A DNA stretch of 64,000 nt. Source: Agrobacterium tumefaciens (GTDB taxonomy: Bacteria > Pseudomonadota > Alphaproteobacteria > Rhizobiales > Rhizobiaceae). Every line of letters begins with the position of its first letter. Position 1 is the first letter of the stretch. Below, piece by piece: positions 36,742 to 45,944 of the stretch. The notes beneath the pieces are model-generated. The model made no database searches, had not been told where the DNA came from, and saw only the letters and a list, made by a program, of their open reading frames with translations. The translations under genes were made by a program, and so were the position numbers. Location: NCBI GenBank assembly GCA_025559845.1, contig CP048470.1, positions 31,001 through 95,000 on the forward strand. Direction: 5' to 3'.

Positions 36742-37818
36742 TCACACAGATTCAGCTACTTTCAGGTTCGGATAATCCGTGTATCCCTTCTCGTCACCAC
36801 CATAGTAGGTAGACCTGTCAGGCTCATTGAATTCCGAGCTCTGCTGGAAACGCTTTGGCAAATCGGGATTTGCCAGAAACAACTCGCCAAACACCACGGC
36901 ATCAGCCTTGCCCGCACCGATTGCGGCCTCCGCCGTGTCCTTTGTCAGCCCCGCACCCATCAGGTAGGGACCTTTGAAACGCGGCCGAAGCAGCGCGTGA
37001 TAGTCTATCTCAGGAGTGCCCTGACGTGTGAGGTGCAGGTACGCAAGACCAAACTGGTTCAGTTCTTCCACAAGTTCCCAATATAGCGCTTGCGCGTTGT
37101 CATCGATAACGTCGTTGAAGTTCATTTCGGGGGAGATCTTGATCCCGACTCGGTCTCCACCGGCTTCATCGACCATGGCCGCCAGAACTTCAAGGACGAA
37201 GCGAATGCGATTGCGGATGCTACCGCCGTATTCGTCGGTGCGCTTGTTACTTCCATTCGACAGAAACTGCTCAGGAAGATATCCAGACGCAGCATGTAGC
37301 TCGACACCATCGAACCCTGCTTCCAGCGCCCGACGCGTGGTCGCCCGGTAGTCGGCGATAACTCCTTTTATCTCCGGAACGGTCAGCTCGTGCGGGGTAA
37401 CGAATTCCTGCTGCCCAGTCGCGGTCCAGGTCTTACCTGCTGGTTTGATTGCAGAGGGGGCGACAGGAAGTGCATTGTACGGCTGCATCGATGGATGGGA
37501 GATGCGGCCGCAATGCATGACCTGCATAAAGATGCGGGATCCCTTTGCGTGAACAGCATCGGTCACCTTCTTCCAAGCCTCGACCTGAGCGTCGCTCTCA
37601 ATGCCGGGGGTGCTGACGTAGCCCTTTCCGCTAGCCGACGGATAGACACCTTCGCTGATTATCAGCCCGGCACCCGACCGCTGACCGTAGTAGTCGGCGA
37701 CATATCCGGCGATGACACCATCGCCATCACCTGCCCGAGATCGGGTCATCGGTGCCATGACAAGGCGATTGGAAAGATCGTAGCGCCCGACGCGTACGGG
37801 AGTGAAGATTTTGCTCAT
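36742..37818 (-). CDS. Old Yellow Enzyme family ene-reductase
   Basis: A 358-residue FMN-dependent alkene reductase of the NemA/OYE family. It has the FMN motif RLVMAPMTRSRAG (Thr tuning residue), MQVMHCGRISHP, FDGVELHAASGYLPEQFLSN, KRTDEYGGSIRNR and the C-terminal GAGKADAVVFGELFLANPDL phosphate loop. The substrate-binding pair is usually His-x2-His/Asn; here the second position reads Ser (LHAAS). ATG 37818 (MSKIFTPVRVG) is preceded by a GGAGAA-like site. It reduces enones, quinones or nitro compounds. Divergent from LysR 37920. Confidence 0.92.
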   Translation of the reverse strand: MSKIFTPVRVGRYDLSNRLVMAPMTRSRAGDGDGVIAGYVADYYGQRSGAGLIISEGVYPSASGKGYVSTPGIESDAQVEAWKKVTDAVHAKGSRIFMQVMHCGRISHPSMQPYNALPVAPSAIKPAGKTWTATGQQEFVTPHELTVPEIKGVIADYRATTRRALEAGFDGVELHAASGYLPEQFLSNGSNKRTDEYGGSIRNRIRFVLEVLAAMVDEAGGDRVGIKISPEMNFNDVIDDNAQALYWELVEELNQFGLAYLHLTRQGTPEIDYHALLRPRFKGPYLMGAGLTKDTAEAAIGAGKADAVVFGELFLANPDLPKRFQQSSEFNEPDRSTYYGGDEKGYTDYPNLKVAESV

Positions 37819-37919
37819 GGGAGAAGGTCCTGAATGTTTCAATCTTCACAAAATGGCCGCTCCACATACCGAATATAATAGGCCATATTGGAACTCATTG
37901 ATCCATTAATGAGGCAACC

Positions 37920-38798
37920 ATGGAATTGTTGAACGACATGGCCCTGTTCGTCGAGGTAGCAAAGGCAAAGAGCTTTCGGGGAGCGGCCCAAATTACCGGC
38001 GTTCCGAATTCGACGCTCTCGCGCCGTGTCGCTCATCTGGAGAAGACGATCGGCCTCCGCTTGCTTCATCGCACGACGAGACGGATCGAACTGACGGAAG
38101 CCGGGCTGATCTACTTCGAGCGATGCAGGCGGATCGTCGACGAGGCGAAGCTCGCACACGAGCAACTCGGCGAGATGCTGGAGCAGCCTACAGGATTGTT
38201 ACGCGTGTCCTTCCCGGTTGAATTCGCGACGGGATACCTTGTCCCGATCATCGCCGAGTTCTCTGAAAGGTATCCCGGCATTACCTTCGACTTCGAACTT
38301 ACCGAGCGCTCGGTTGACCCGGTCGCCGAACCGTTCGATGTTGTCATCCAAATGGGAGAACCCGGGACCTCGCATCTGATCGCACGACCATTGGCGCGCC
38401 TTAAACCATTCCTGTACGCATCTCCAGGCTACCTCGCTCTACGGGGCGAACCAAGGCACCCGGACGAACTCGGCCAGCACCAATGCCTATACTGGATGAG
38501 AGACAATGTCTGGAAACTTACCAACGGCAAAGAAACGGTTGAGGCCAAGGTCAATGGGCGGTTTCGACTGAACAGTGTCGCTCTCATCCGCGGGTTGGCT
38601 GCACTCGATAAGGGGATCATCATCCTTCCTGAAAAGGTTGTCGCGGACGAACTAAAACAAGGTAAGCTGCAGAGACTGCTCCCCGATTGGAGTGGTGCTC
38701 CGATGCCATTCTTCGCAATCACCGAGACGCGTCTCCTTCCTGCAAAGACGCAGCGGTTCATAGAGTTTCTGAAAACGAAGCTGAAAGACGATCTTTGA
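37920..38798 (+). CDS. LysR-type regulator (AaeR/DsdC-like class)
   Basis: A 292-residue LTTR: MALFVEVAKAKSFRGAAQIT, GVPNSTLSRRVAHLE, LLHRTTRRIELTEAG, then an effector domain with YPGITFDFELTERSVDPVAE and DVVIQMGEPGTSHLIARPL. Divergent from the ene-reductase gene across about 100 bp, which it probably regulates; SDR and NDH-2 genes lie downstream. Its HTH and C-terminus resemble the LysR scar at 41180-41385, so the two are paralogues. Confidence 0.92.
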   Translation: MELLNDMALFVEVAKAKSFRGAAQITGVPNSTLSRRVAHLEKTIGLRLLHRTTRRIELTEAGLIYFERCRRIVDEAKLAHEQLGEMLEQPTGLLRVSFPVEFATGYLVPIIAEFSERYPGITFDFELTERSVDPVAEPFDVVIQMGEPGTSHLIARPLARLKPFLYASPGYLALRGEPRHPDELGQHQCLYWMRDNVWKLTNGKETVEAKVNGRFRLNSVALIRGLAALDKGIIILPEKVVADELKQGKLQRLLPDWSGAPMPFFAITETRLLPAKTQRFIEFLKTKLKDDL

Positions 38799-39018
38799 TT
38801 GCTCCATAATTGGATCAGTTATTTCCGATCTTGGTCTGTTTGCTCCATTTATGCGGCGGATGATCGCAGGTATCTTTGCATTCGCGCATTCCGGGTCGCC
38901 AAGATGGCAGATCGTTGACGGAGACCGAGCCTCACAAAGGGCGGACGCGCGACGCCAAGTCGCTTTGCCTAGTCGGCATCGTGACCGCTGGTCGCCGAAC
39001 GGATCAAGGAAGAAAACA

Positions 39019-39780
39019 GTGGTAGGAAGACTCCAGGATAAAGTTTGCATCATCACAGGAACAGGCGGAGGCATGGGCCGTGCAGCGGCTCTGATGTTTG
39101 CTCGTGAGGGGGCGAAAGTCATCGGCTGCGATGTTTACCCGGCTGGTGCGGAATCGATCGTAGAAGAAGTAAGAGCAGCAGGTGGTGACATGGTTTCGCT
39201 CCACCCTTGCAACCTCACCGATCCAGCGCAGTGCCAGGCCCTCGTCGATCTGGCGATCCAGACCTACGGCCGCATTGACGCTCTCTACAACAATGCAGCC
39301 ATGGCGTATTTCGGATGGTTCGGCGAACTCTCCGACGAAGACTGGCACAAGACGCTCAATGAGGAGATCAACCTAGTCTATCTCCTGACGAAGGCGGCCT
39401 GGCCACACCTGAAGAAGAACGGCGGCGCGATCGTCAACACCGCATCCATCTCCGGCTGGCAGGGCCTCAAGACGCTTCCTGGCATTGCCCACAGCACCGC
39501 CAAGGGCGGCATTCTCGGGATGACACGCCACCTCGCCATGGAAGGTGGCAAGTTCGGCATCCGTGCCAACACCATCTCCCCTGGTGTCATCGAATCCAAC
39601 CAGACACGTCCGCTTCTACAGGACAAGGAATGGGCTGACTACATGCTCGGCCGCGTCATGCTCGGCCGCCTCGGGAAAGTCGAGGAGATTGCGTCCATCG
39701 CGCTGTTCCTCGCATCCGACGAAGCATCCTACGTAACGGGTGCCGATCTTCTGGCCGATGGCGGCATGAGCGCCTGGTAA
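39019..39780 (+). CDS. Short-chain dehydrogenase with His in place of Tyr
   Basis: A 253-residue SDR. It has NAD(P) loop ITGTGGGMGRAA, DVYPAG, YNNAAM (NNAA-type), the Ser in NTASISGWQG, and HSTAKGGILGMTRHLAMEGG. The last is the YxxxK position, with Tyr replaced by His and Lys kept. C-terminal SISPGV-like motif NTISPGVIESNQTR and the end ADGGMSAW are normal. GTG 39019 follows AAGGA by 7 bp; a longer frame to 38851 is not supported. A terminator hairpin follows directly. Confidence 0.88.
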   Translation: MVGRLQDKVCIITGTGGGMGRAAALMFAREGAKVIGCDVYPAGAESIVEEVRAAGGDMVSLHPCNLTDPAQCQALVDLAIQTYGRIDALYNNAAMAYFGWFGELSDEDWHKTLNEEINLVYLLTKAAWPHLKKNGGAIVNTASISGWQGLKTLPGIAHSTAKGGILGMTRHLAMEGGKFGIRANTISPGVIESNQTRPLLQDKEWADYMLGRVMLGRLGKVEEIASIALFLASDEASYVTGADLLADGGMSAW

Positions 39781-39786
39781 TTCCAG

Positions 39787-39820
39787 GGGATGCGTCGAGC
39801 CAAACCGGCGCATCCCTTTT
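39787..39820 (+). terminator. Intrinsic terminator after SDR gene
   Basis: An 8-bp stem GGGATGCG/CGCATCCC with a loop of about 14 bases, followed by TTTT. It starts 7 bp after the SDR stop. Confidence 0.75.
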
Positions 39821-39878
39821 CAAATGCCGCGGTCCCGCCCGCTCGGCGCAGTCTTTAACAAACAACCTGGAAGACATA

Positions 39879-41183
39879 ATGGCGGAACATAAGATCGTAG
39901 TCGTCGGCGGTGGCTTTGCCGGACTCCAGCTCGTCCATAAACTCAAAGGCGCGAAAACCAGGATCACACTGGTGGACAAGCGTAATCATCACCTTTTCCA
40001 GCCGCTCTTATACCAAGTTGCGACGACTGTACTTGCGACATCTGACATCGCCTGGCCTATCCGTCGGCTTTTCCGTAACCGTAAGGACGTCACGACCCTC
40101 CTTGACGAGGTCATCGGCGTGGATCGTTCCGAAAAGTCCGTCATGCTCCGTTCAGGCACCAAACTGCACTATGACACCCTTGTGCTCGCAACAGGTGCGC
40201 GCCACGCCTATTTTGGTCGCGATGACTGGGAAGATGCCGCTCCAGGTCTCAAGACCCTGGAAGACGCGACGACGATACGACGACGCGGTCTAGTAGCACT
40301 GGAACGCGCGGAGATGGCCCAGGACGATGCCGAGCGGGACGCTCTCCTAACCTTTGCCATTATCGGAGCCGGGCCAACGGGCGTAGAATTGGCCGGAATG
40401 ATCGCGGAACTCGCAAAGCGAACCATGCCCAAGGACTTCCGCAACGTGGATACATCCCGTTCACGTGTGCTGCTTGTCGAAGCGGGACCAAGGGTCCTGC
40501 CTGCTTTCACCGACGATCTGTCAGCCTATACCAAGGCCACTCTCGAGGAGCTTGGAGTGGAGGTCAGGGTTGGCACGCCGGTCACCACAATCAGCAAGGA
40601 AGGGCTGACAATCGGCAGCGAGTTTATTTCTTCCCGGACAGTGATCTGGGCAGCAGGTGTCCAAGCATCAGCGGCAGCGAAGTGGTTGGGGATCGAAGCG
40701 GACCGCGCGGGGCGAGCAATCGTCAGCGGCGACCTTTCGGTTTCCGTGGATCCGGACGTGTTCGTAATCGGCGACACCGCATCGGTTATACAGGCGAACG
40801 GCAAACCCGTACCTGGGGTGGCTCCCGCGGCAAAACAGCAGGGCGAATACGTCGCCCAGGTTATCCGCGCAAGGTTGGCGAACAAGTCCGCGCCCGGCCC
40901 ATTCAAATACCGTCATCAGGGCAATCTCGCCACCATAGGCAAGCGTTCCGCAGTAATTGATTTCGGTCGCTTCAAGTTGAAGGGGTCGTTAGCGTGGTGG
41001 GTCTGGGGCCTCGCCCATGTCTATTTCCTAATCGGGACGCGATCACGCTTCGCTGTCGCGTGGAGCTGGCTTTGGACACATCTCTCAGGACAGCAGAGCG
41101 CCCGCCTGATCACACAAAAAGAGAGCGCCGTAGTCAACGCGATCGAATCGACTTCGAGCGTGGTAACAAACCCGACGGGGTGA
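39879..41183 (+). CDS. Type II NADH dehydrogenase-like flavoprotein
   Basis: A 434-residue pyridine-nucleotide-disulfide oxidoreductase of the NDH-2 class, membrane-attached and non-proton-pumping. It has the FAD motif IVVVGGGFAGLQLVHKL, HHLFQPLLYQVAT (quinone-site region), NAD motif FAIIGAGPTGVELAGMIAEL and the second FAD motif DVFVIGDTASV. A C-terminal amphipathic/hydrophobic part (SLAWWVWGLAHVYFLIGTRS) probably anchors it. It would oxidise NADH with quinone, matching the redox theme of its neighbours. Confidence 0.93.
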   Translation: MAEHKIVVVGGGFAGLQLVHKLKGAKTRITLVDKRNHHLFQPLLYQVATTVLATSDIAWPIRRLFRNRKDVTTLLDEVIGVDRSEKSVMLRSGTKLHYDTLVLATGARHAYFGRDDWEDAAPGLKTLEDATTIRRRGLVALERAEMAQDDAERDALLTFAIIGAGPTGVELAGMIAELAKRTMPKDFRNVDTSRSRVLLVEAGPRVLPAFTDDLSAYTKATLEELGVEVRVGTPVTTISKEGLTIGSEFISSRTVIWAAGVQASAAAKWLGIEADRAGRAIVSGDLSVSVDPDVFVIGDTASVIQANGKPVPGVAPAAKQQGEYVAQVIRARLANKSAPGPFKYRHQGNLATIGKRSAVIDFGRFKLKGSLAWWVWGLAHVYFLIGTRSRFAVAWSWLWTHLSGQQSARLITQKESAVVNAIESTSSVVTNPTG

Positions 41184-41385
41184 TTTCTGGAATTCTGAAC
41201 AACACGGACCTGTTCATCGAGGTCGCGCGGTTGATTAGTTTTCAATGTACGTCCGAGTCCCTTGGCATCCCGAACTCGACACTCTCAAGCCGGATCAGCG
41301 CCCTATAGAAGGCAACACGGAGACTCTTCTCCGGCCCACCAAGATGCAGCGCTTCATCGACTTCCTGAAAGCGCGCCTGAAATAG
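41180..41385 (+). pseudogene. LysR regulator scar, internally deleted
   Basis: Overlapping the NDH-2 stop, the sequence reads ILNNTDLFIEVARLISFQCT, then LGIPNSTLSSRISAL and a stop: a LysR HTH. A few bases later another frame reads ETLLRPTKMQRFIDFLKARL then K and TAG at 41383, matching the C-terminus of the LysR at 37920 (TRLLPAKTQRFIEFLK). The middle 200 or so residues are deleted. Confidence 0.8.
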
Positions 41386-41387
41386 AA

Positions 41388-41419
41388 GACCCCGCCTGCC
41401 GTTCGGGCAGACGGGGTCC
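41388..41419. terminator. Hairpin between convergent genes
   Basis: GACCCCG-x-CTGCC and GGCAG-x-CGGGGTC form a long GC-rich stem with a loop of 4-5 bases, 3 bp after the LysR scar and 27 bp from the minus-strand SDR stop. It probably ends transcription from both sides. Confidence 0.6.
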
Positions 41420-41445
41420 ATAGTGATGAGAACTGGAGGCGGCCG

Positions 41446-42249
41446 TTATCGCGCCAGGTCACCTCCGTCCGCTGCGATGATGCTCCCCGTCACGAACCCG
41501 GCGAAATCCGAAGCGGCGAAGAGAACCGCCCGCGCGATATCGTCCGGCTGGCCAAGTCGACCGAGCGGAAGCGACTGACCGTACTTTGCCAAAGCTTCAG
41601 CGGCGGCGGGATCGATTCGCTTAGTGGCGACACCAGGCGTTTCTGTCAAAGTTGGTGCAACGGCAACGGCACGCAACCCTCTCTGTCCCAACTCAACTGC
41701 AAGGCTCTTCGTCAGGCCTGCGACAGCGTGCTTTGAAGCAACGTAATGGGCCGGGTTGGCACCGTTGCTAGAATTAAATGCAGCGGTCGAGACGATATTG
41801 ACGATCACGCCCTTGTTGTCTTCCATCCGCAGGGCGGCTTCGCGTGCACCGTTGAATGTGCCGCGGACGTTGATGTCGAAGACGCGATCCCATTCATCGT
41901 CCGGGATCTGCAGAACAGGATTCGACGGGTAGATCCCCGCGCTGTTGACCCAGATGTTCAGTCGACCCGTCTTGGCCACTGCGAGATCTGCGAGTGCGGT
42001 GATGGACGCATGGTCGCCGACATTAAGCTTCGCGCCAATGTGCGCGCCGCCAAAGATCGAAAGTTCGGCAGCAGTCTCGCTCGCCTTGGCTTCGTCCAGA
42101 TCGCCGATCACCAGGTCGGCCCCCGCCTCGGCAAGACGCTTGGAGATCGCACGACCGATGCCCGCGGCTCCGCCGGTCACAACGGCCGTGCGTCCTTTCA
42201 GGGAAATCAGGTCCGCCAGTGTGGCGTTGGTGTGATCGGTATAAGGCAT
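41446..42249 (-). CDS. Short-chain dehydrogenase/reductase
   Basis: A 267-residue classical SDR: AVVTGGAAGIGRAISKRLAE, GDLDEAKAS, NSAGIYPSNP (NAG variant), Ser in NIVSTAAFNSSNG, YVASKHAVAGLTKSLAVELG (Tyr and Lys intact), and the end GSIIAADGGDLAR. Gene order puts it 221 bp downstream of pirin on the same strand. The substrate is unknown. Confidence 0.92.
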   Translation of the reverse strand: MPYTDHTNATLADLISLKGRTAVVTGGAAGIGRAISKRLAEAGADLVIGDLDEAKASETAAELSIFGGAHIGAKLNVGDHASITALADLAVAKTGRLNIWVNSAGIYPSNPVLQIPDDEWDRVFDINVRGTFNGAREAALRMEDNKGVIVNIVSTAAFNSSNGANPAHYVASKHAVAGLTKSLAVELGQRGLRAVAVAPTLTETPGVATKRIDPAAAEALAKYGQSLPLGRLGQPDDIARAVLFAASDFAGFVTGSIIAADGGDLAR

Positions 42250-42470
42250 GGAATGTCTCCTCTTGGATTTTTTATCGAGTAGATCGCGGTAGGACCCAGC
42301 CGATACCGCGCGTGGAGGCCGTACATCTGGTCGTTGCCAAAGGGTTCGGCATGCGCGATTGAAGTAAACCTCCCCGCAATCTTACTGAAGATCGGGTGCT
42401 GCGAGGGCGTTATAAAGCCTCCAGAAATGGGAATGACTGCTGCATTTCTGGAGCAATCATTCCTTTTCAT

Positions 42471-43235
42471 TTAGCCGCTCATGGTGCCGTCGCGGGAAAA
42501 CTGAGCGGTCCTATCTACGAGGAAGGTCACGACATCCGCCTCGGTCAACGCCGTGATACTGGCGTTCTCCTTGCCGCCACCGACCATGAGAGCGGTGTAT
42601 TTGGCGACATGCATCTCGTCAGCCGAAACGACACCGTCGAAGACGTAGAACCACCGATCAAATCCATCACGTGATGGAAGGTCGAGCGTCTCTCCGGCGG
42701 CGAGATGTGCATCGTAGAGATAGACCTGCTGACGAACGAACGTAGGCGCTTCCGATCCGGCAGGGCCTGTTAGAAGCCGCCATTGGCCGTTCCGTTCCGC
42801 CTCTTTCAGTTCCACGAACTGCACTTCTGGTGTCATCTCCGAAAGTTGAGGGCGGACGAAGATTTGCAACATCTCGATTTGATCGTGGCCAACGACTTCT
42901 TCCTCGTGCGAGAAGCCATGCCCTGCATTCATCACCATCAACCGCCCTGACGAGAGAACTTCGCTGTGCCCAGCGGAGTCCGTGTGGCGCATCTGGCCGG
43001 CGCGCATGTAGCTGATGATCTCGTCGTTGCGATGCTCATGCATCCGCACAACCAGGCCAGGCTGAAGCCTGGCGTGATCGATGGTGCCGAGCCCGCCGAA
43101 GCCCGGATCACCTGCCCGTTCGAGGGTGATACCCGGACGGATCCGGCGGAGCTGGAAAGGACCATGCGCCCGCTGCTGATGGGTCTCGGGCGGCACGACC
43201 CCTGTTCCGGTGATCGAAGGTACCCTGATGTTCAT
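42471..43235 (-). CDS. Pirin-family protein
   Basis: A 254-residue bicupin of the pirin/YhaK type. N-terminal cupin metal ligands are visible in RMHEHRNDEIISYMRAGQMR and MNAGHGFSHEEE. The C-terminal cupin is LHLAAGETL-like (YDAHLAAGETLDLPSRDGFD). Relatives are quercetinases or redox sensors. ATG 43235 follows AAGGAGAAATGAA; the longer frame from 43265 is not needed. It is 37 bp downstream of the isochorismatase gene, probably one operon. Confidence 0.88.
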   Translation of the reverse strand: MNIRVPSITGTGVVPPETHQQRAHGPFQLRRIRPGITLERAGDPGFGGLGTIDHARLQPGLVVRMHEHRNDEIISYMRAGQMRHTDSAGHSEVLSSGRLMVMNAGHGFSHEEEVVGHDQIEMLQIFVRPQLSEMTPEVQFVELKEAERNGQWRLLTGPAGSEAPTFVRQQVYLYDAHLAAGETLDLPSRDGFDRWFYVFDGVVSADEMHVAKYTALMVGGGKENASITALTEADVVTFLVDRTAQFSRDGTMSG

Positions 43236-43272
43236 TTCATTTCTCCTTGTCTGCAGCGGGCGCATTTTTTGG

Positions 43273-43866
43273 TTAGTGGCCGATCGGCGGCAGAACTTCA
43301 GTAAACAACAGCTGAATCAGCTTTTGGCCGTTTTCGGAGCCCCAGTTCTGCGCAAGCTCAGCGATCATGGTGTTGGTAGCCGTCAGGATCACACCTGCGT
43401 CCTGCATGCGGCGGCGGGACATGTCTTCGGACAGCTCGTAAGGCGAACCGGAAGCATCCATGACAGCCTGTACGTTGTAGCCTTCGCCGACGGCATCGAT
43501 CGCCGGGAACACGAGGCACACGTCAGTGGTGACGCCCGCCATAATCAGGTTCTTGCGACCCGTGGCTTCGACAGCGGCCTTAAAGTTGGTATCCGTCCAA
43601 GCGTTGACGATGCCCTCGCGCTTGACTCGGTTCTCGAACTCAACCGGAAGGATTTCCTGGAGTTCAGGCAGTAAAGGTCCCTGCAGACGCTCTTCCTGGC
43701 TGGATGTCAGGATGGTAGGGATGCCAAGAATGCTAGCGGCTTTGGCAAGTGCGAGCGACATTCGCTTGGCTTGGGCGACATCAATGTTCTTGATGAGCTG
43801 CATCGTGCCAACCTGATGGTCGATGAGCAGGAGGGCGGAATTTTCGGCAGTAAACAGCTTAGACAT
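43273..43866 (-). CDS. Isochorismatase-family hydrolase
   Basis: A 197-residue cysteine hydrolase of the isochorismatase/nicotinamidase superfamily. Catalytic Asp is in ALLLIDHQVGTM and the nucleophile Cys in MAGVTTDVCLVFPAI, preceded by the usual cis-peptide GVTT. It resembles YcaC-type proteins. Divergent from the LysR gene at 43979 over 112 bp, so it and the pirin gene are probably under its control. Confidence 0.92.
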   Translation of the reverse strand: MSKLFTAENSALLLIDHQVGTMQLIKNIDVAQAKRMSLALAKAASILGIPTILTSSQEERLQGPLLPELQEILPVEFENRVKREGIVNAWTDTNFKAAVEATGRKNLIMAGVTTDVCLVFPAIDAVGEGYNVQAVMDASGSPYELSEDMSRRRMQDAGVILTATNTMIAELAQNWGSENGQKLIQLLFTEVLPPIGH

Positions 43867-43978
43867 GGCATGATCTCCTGTGCGTAGTTAAGCGTGATTG
43901 CTTAAAACAGAAGATAATCTTGAAACGCACGTCTCGGCAGACTTGAAAAATGCCAACTTCGTGTTCCATTTATGAAAC

Positions 43979-44869
43979 ATGAAAACATTCGATGACTTCG
44001 ACGGGCTCGCTCTTTTTATTCGTGTTGCACAGGCGGGTGGCTTGGCTGCGGCCGAGCGCGCTACGGGCATTTCCAAGGCGACGCTGTCGCGACGGCTCTC
44101 CGCTTTGGAAGACAAGCTGAACGTCCGGCTCGTTCGCCGGACCAAGAAGGGTATCGTGCTGACCGAACATGGACAGCAGCTCTTCGACCGAAGCCACGAC
44201 GCATTCATGCTCGCCGAAGAGGCAGTCGCCGAGGTTCAGGATGAGAAGGTCGCTCTGTCTGGTACTGTGAAGATGTCATTGCCGCCTGACATGGCGACTG
44301 AAATCCTCGCTCCGGCCCTTATCAACTTTAAGACGCGCTTTCCTGAAGTTGTCATCGACATGACGCTCGCCGACCGCCGAGTATCGCTGATTGAGGAAGG
44401 ATATGATCTCGTTGTTAGGATGGGTTCCCTCGCCGATTCAGGTCTCATGTCTAAAAAGATCGCTAGTCTGCCAAGAACCTTGGTAGCCAATCCCGCCTTC
44501 CTAGCCAGCCATCCGAATATCAATCGACCTGAAGATCTCGCGAATGTACCCGCAGTGTCCATTCGCCGTGATCTGGTGGAATGGGATTTGCGTAACGCGG
44601 CGGGGCAGACTGCAACGGCACATCCCAAGATCGGATTTGCAGCTAACCGACAGACGATCCTGATCGATGCCGTCCTTGCAGGTCTTGGCGTAGCAAACCT
44701 ACCGAACTTCATGATCGAGACAGAGTTGGCGACGGGCAGGCTCGCGCGGGTTCTGCCGGATTGGGACACGTCACCTGTGGAGATGACGGCACTCTGGCAG
44801 AAGGACAGGATCACCGGAAAGCTGATCAAGGCGATTGTGGCCGAGTTTGAAACAGCACTTGCGAAATGA
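43979..44869 (+). CDS. LysR-type regulator next to isochorismatase-pirin operon
   Basis: A 296-residue LTTR: LALFIRVAQAGGLAAAERAT, GISKATLSRRLSALE, LTEHGQQLF, and an effector domain with FPEVVIDMTLADRRVSLIEE and DLVVRMGSLADSGLM. Start ATG 43979. It is divergent from the isochorismatase gene. No terminator is obvious after it. Confidence 0.92.
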   Translation: MKTFDDFDGLALFIRVAQAGGLAAAERATGISKATLSRRLSALEDKLNVRLVRRTKKGIVLTEHGQQLFDRSHDAFMLAEEAVAEVQDEKVALSGTVKMSLPPDMATEILAPALINFKTRFPEVVIDMTLADRRVSLIEEGYDLVVRMGSLADSGLMSKKIASLPRTLVANPAFLASHPNINRPEDLANVPAVSIRRDLVEWDLRNAAGQTATAHPKIGFAANRQTILIDAVLAGLGVANLPNFMIETELATGRLARVLPDWDTSPVEMTALWQKDRITGKLIKAIVAEFETALAK

Positions 44870-45352
44870 TCGGGGACTTACTTGTCGCCACCCGTGCAAG
44901 TGAGCATTTGGCCACCATCGGGCGCCGTTCAAAGACGTCCAAGTTGACAAGCTGTGAGGCTTGAAAAAGCGCTGTGTAAGTCAATTCTTCACCTATAGTC
45001 TGACGGTGCAAAGCCAGAGCGTTCTACTTCGATGCCACAGGGAAAGTTGTGACGAAATCTGTCCGGGTCAAGTCGCATCCCACTGGGGGAGGCGCGTCGT
45101 TTGTAGGTGGAAAAGTACAATGACTCGCAAGAATGTATTCTTCCCTAAGCTAATTCTTGTTACCAATTTGATATATATATATATATGGATAAAATAGATC
45201 TATTCGCGTGCGGGATATGCGGCCCCTTCCCCTCAACATGAGTACAGGTATTAGGCTGTATGGTCCTCTACATGCATCATAAGAAACCAAGTTTTCGCAC
45301 CAGCCGTCGTGAACAAGCACACCGCCACAGCGATGCGTGTTGGCCCTTAGAT
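44870..45352. other. 480-bp intergenic stretch with TA repeat
   Basis: No gene recognised. At about 45170-45185 there is an alternating TA run (about eight repeats), and the surrounding 100 bp are AT-rich compared with the neighbours. No terminator or RNA gene was recognised. Confidence 0.4.
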
Positions 45353-45772
45353 TTAGGTCCGAGTGTCAGGCATCAGCCTCTCTAGTATCCTTATTAATTG
45401 GGGGGCCATCTCCCTGATCTCTTTCAAGTGGATAACGCTCAGGTCCCTCATTATGTCGTCCGCTTTTTTAGTGAGATGTAACGTCTGGCGTCGACGGTCG
45501 TTCGGGTCTGTTTCGCGGACAACGTAGCCTCCCGAAACAAGGCGATTAGAAAGCTCTGTCGCCGTATGCGGCGCGATGATCAAACGTTCCGCAAGGAGGC
45601 CCACAGTCATAACCTCCCCGAGCGCAAGGCCTTTGATCGCCAAGAGTGCCTGATGCTGCTGTGGCGGCAGACCCTGAGTCTGGGCTGCGGAGGTGCTAAA
45701 CTCGGAAAACTTCCGGAGCGTATGTCGAAAAATCGCAAGCGTTTCATATTCCGACTGGGTTGGTTTATCCAC
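45353..45772 (-). CDS. MarR-family transcriptional regulator
   Basis: A 139-residue winged-helix dimer: FRHTLRKFSEFSTSAAQTQG, LPPQQHQALLAIKGL, VGLLAERLIIAPHTATELSN, VVRETDPNDRRRQTLHLTKK (wing). The start is GTG 45772. It is divergent from the ClC gene across 172 bp and probably represses it and itself in response to a small ligand. Confidence 0.88.
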   Translation of the reverse strand: MDKPTQSEYETLAIFRHTLRKFSEFSTSAAQTQGLPPQQHQALLAIKGLALGEVMTVGLLAERLIIAPHTATELSNRLVSGGYVVRETDPNDRRRQTLHLTKKADDIMRDLSVIHLKEIREMAPQLIRILERLMPDTRT

Positions 45773-45944
45773 GACACACGACCTTTCTTTTGAATCTCTT
45801 CCATTTCTTTATGGTTTGGGGTGGTGAATGCAATGCCTGGTTTAAAGCTGCGAGCAACTCAGCGGCCCTCATTGATTTATATCGTAATACGATGTAAATG
45901 GCCACGACCTTCGCATTGAAAACTCATTTCAAGGCCATTCGGCG

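Noticed and set aside
45165..45190. TA dinucleotide run as a CRISPR or mobile-element sign
   Set aside because: Simple sequence only; no spacer-repeat structure. No CRISPR array exists in the window.
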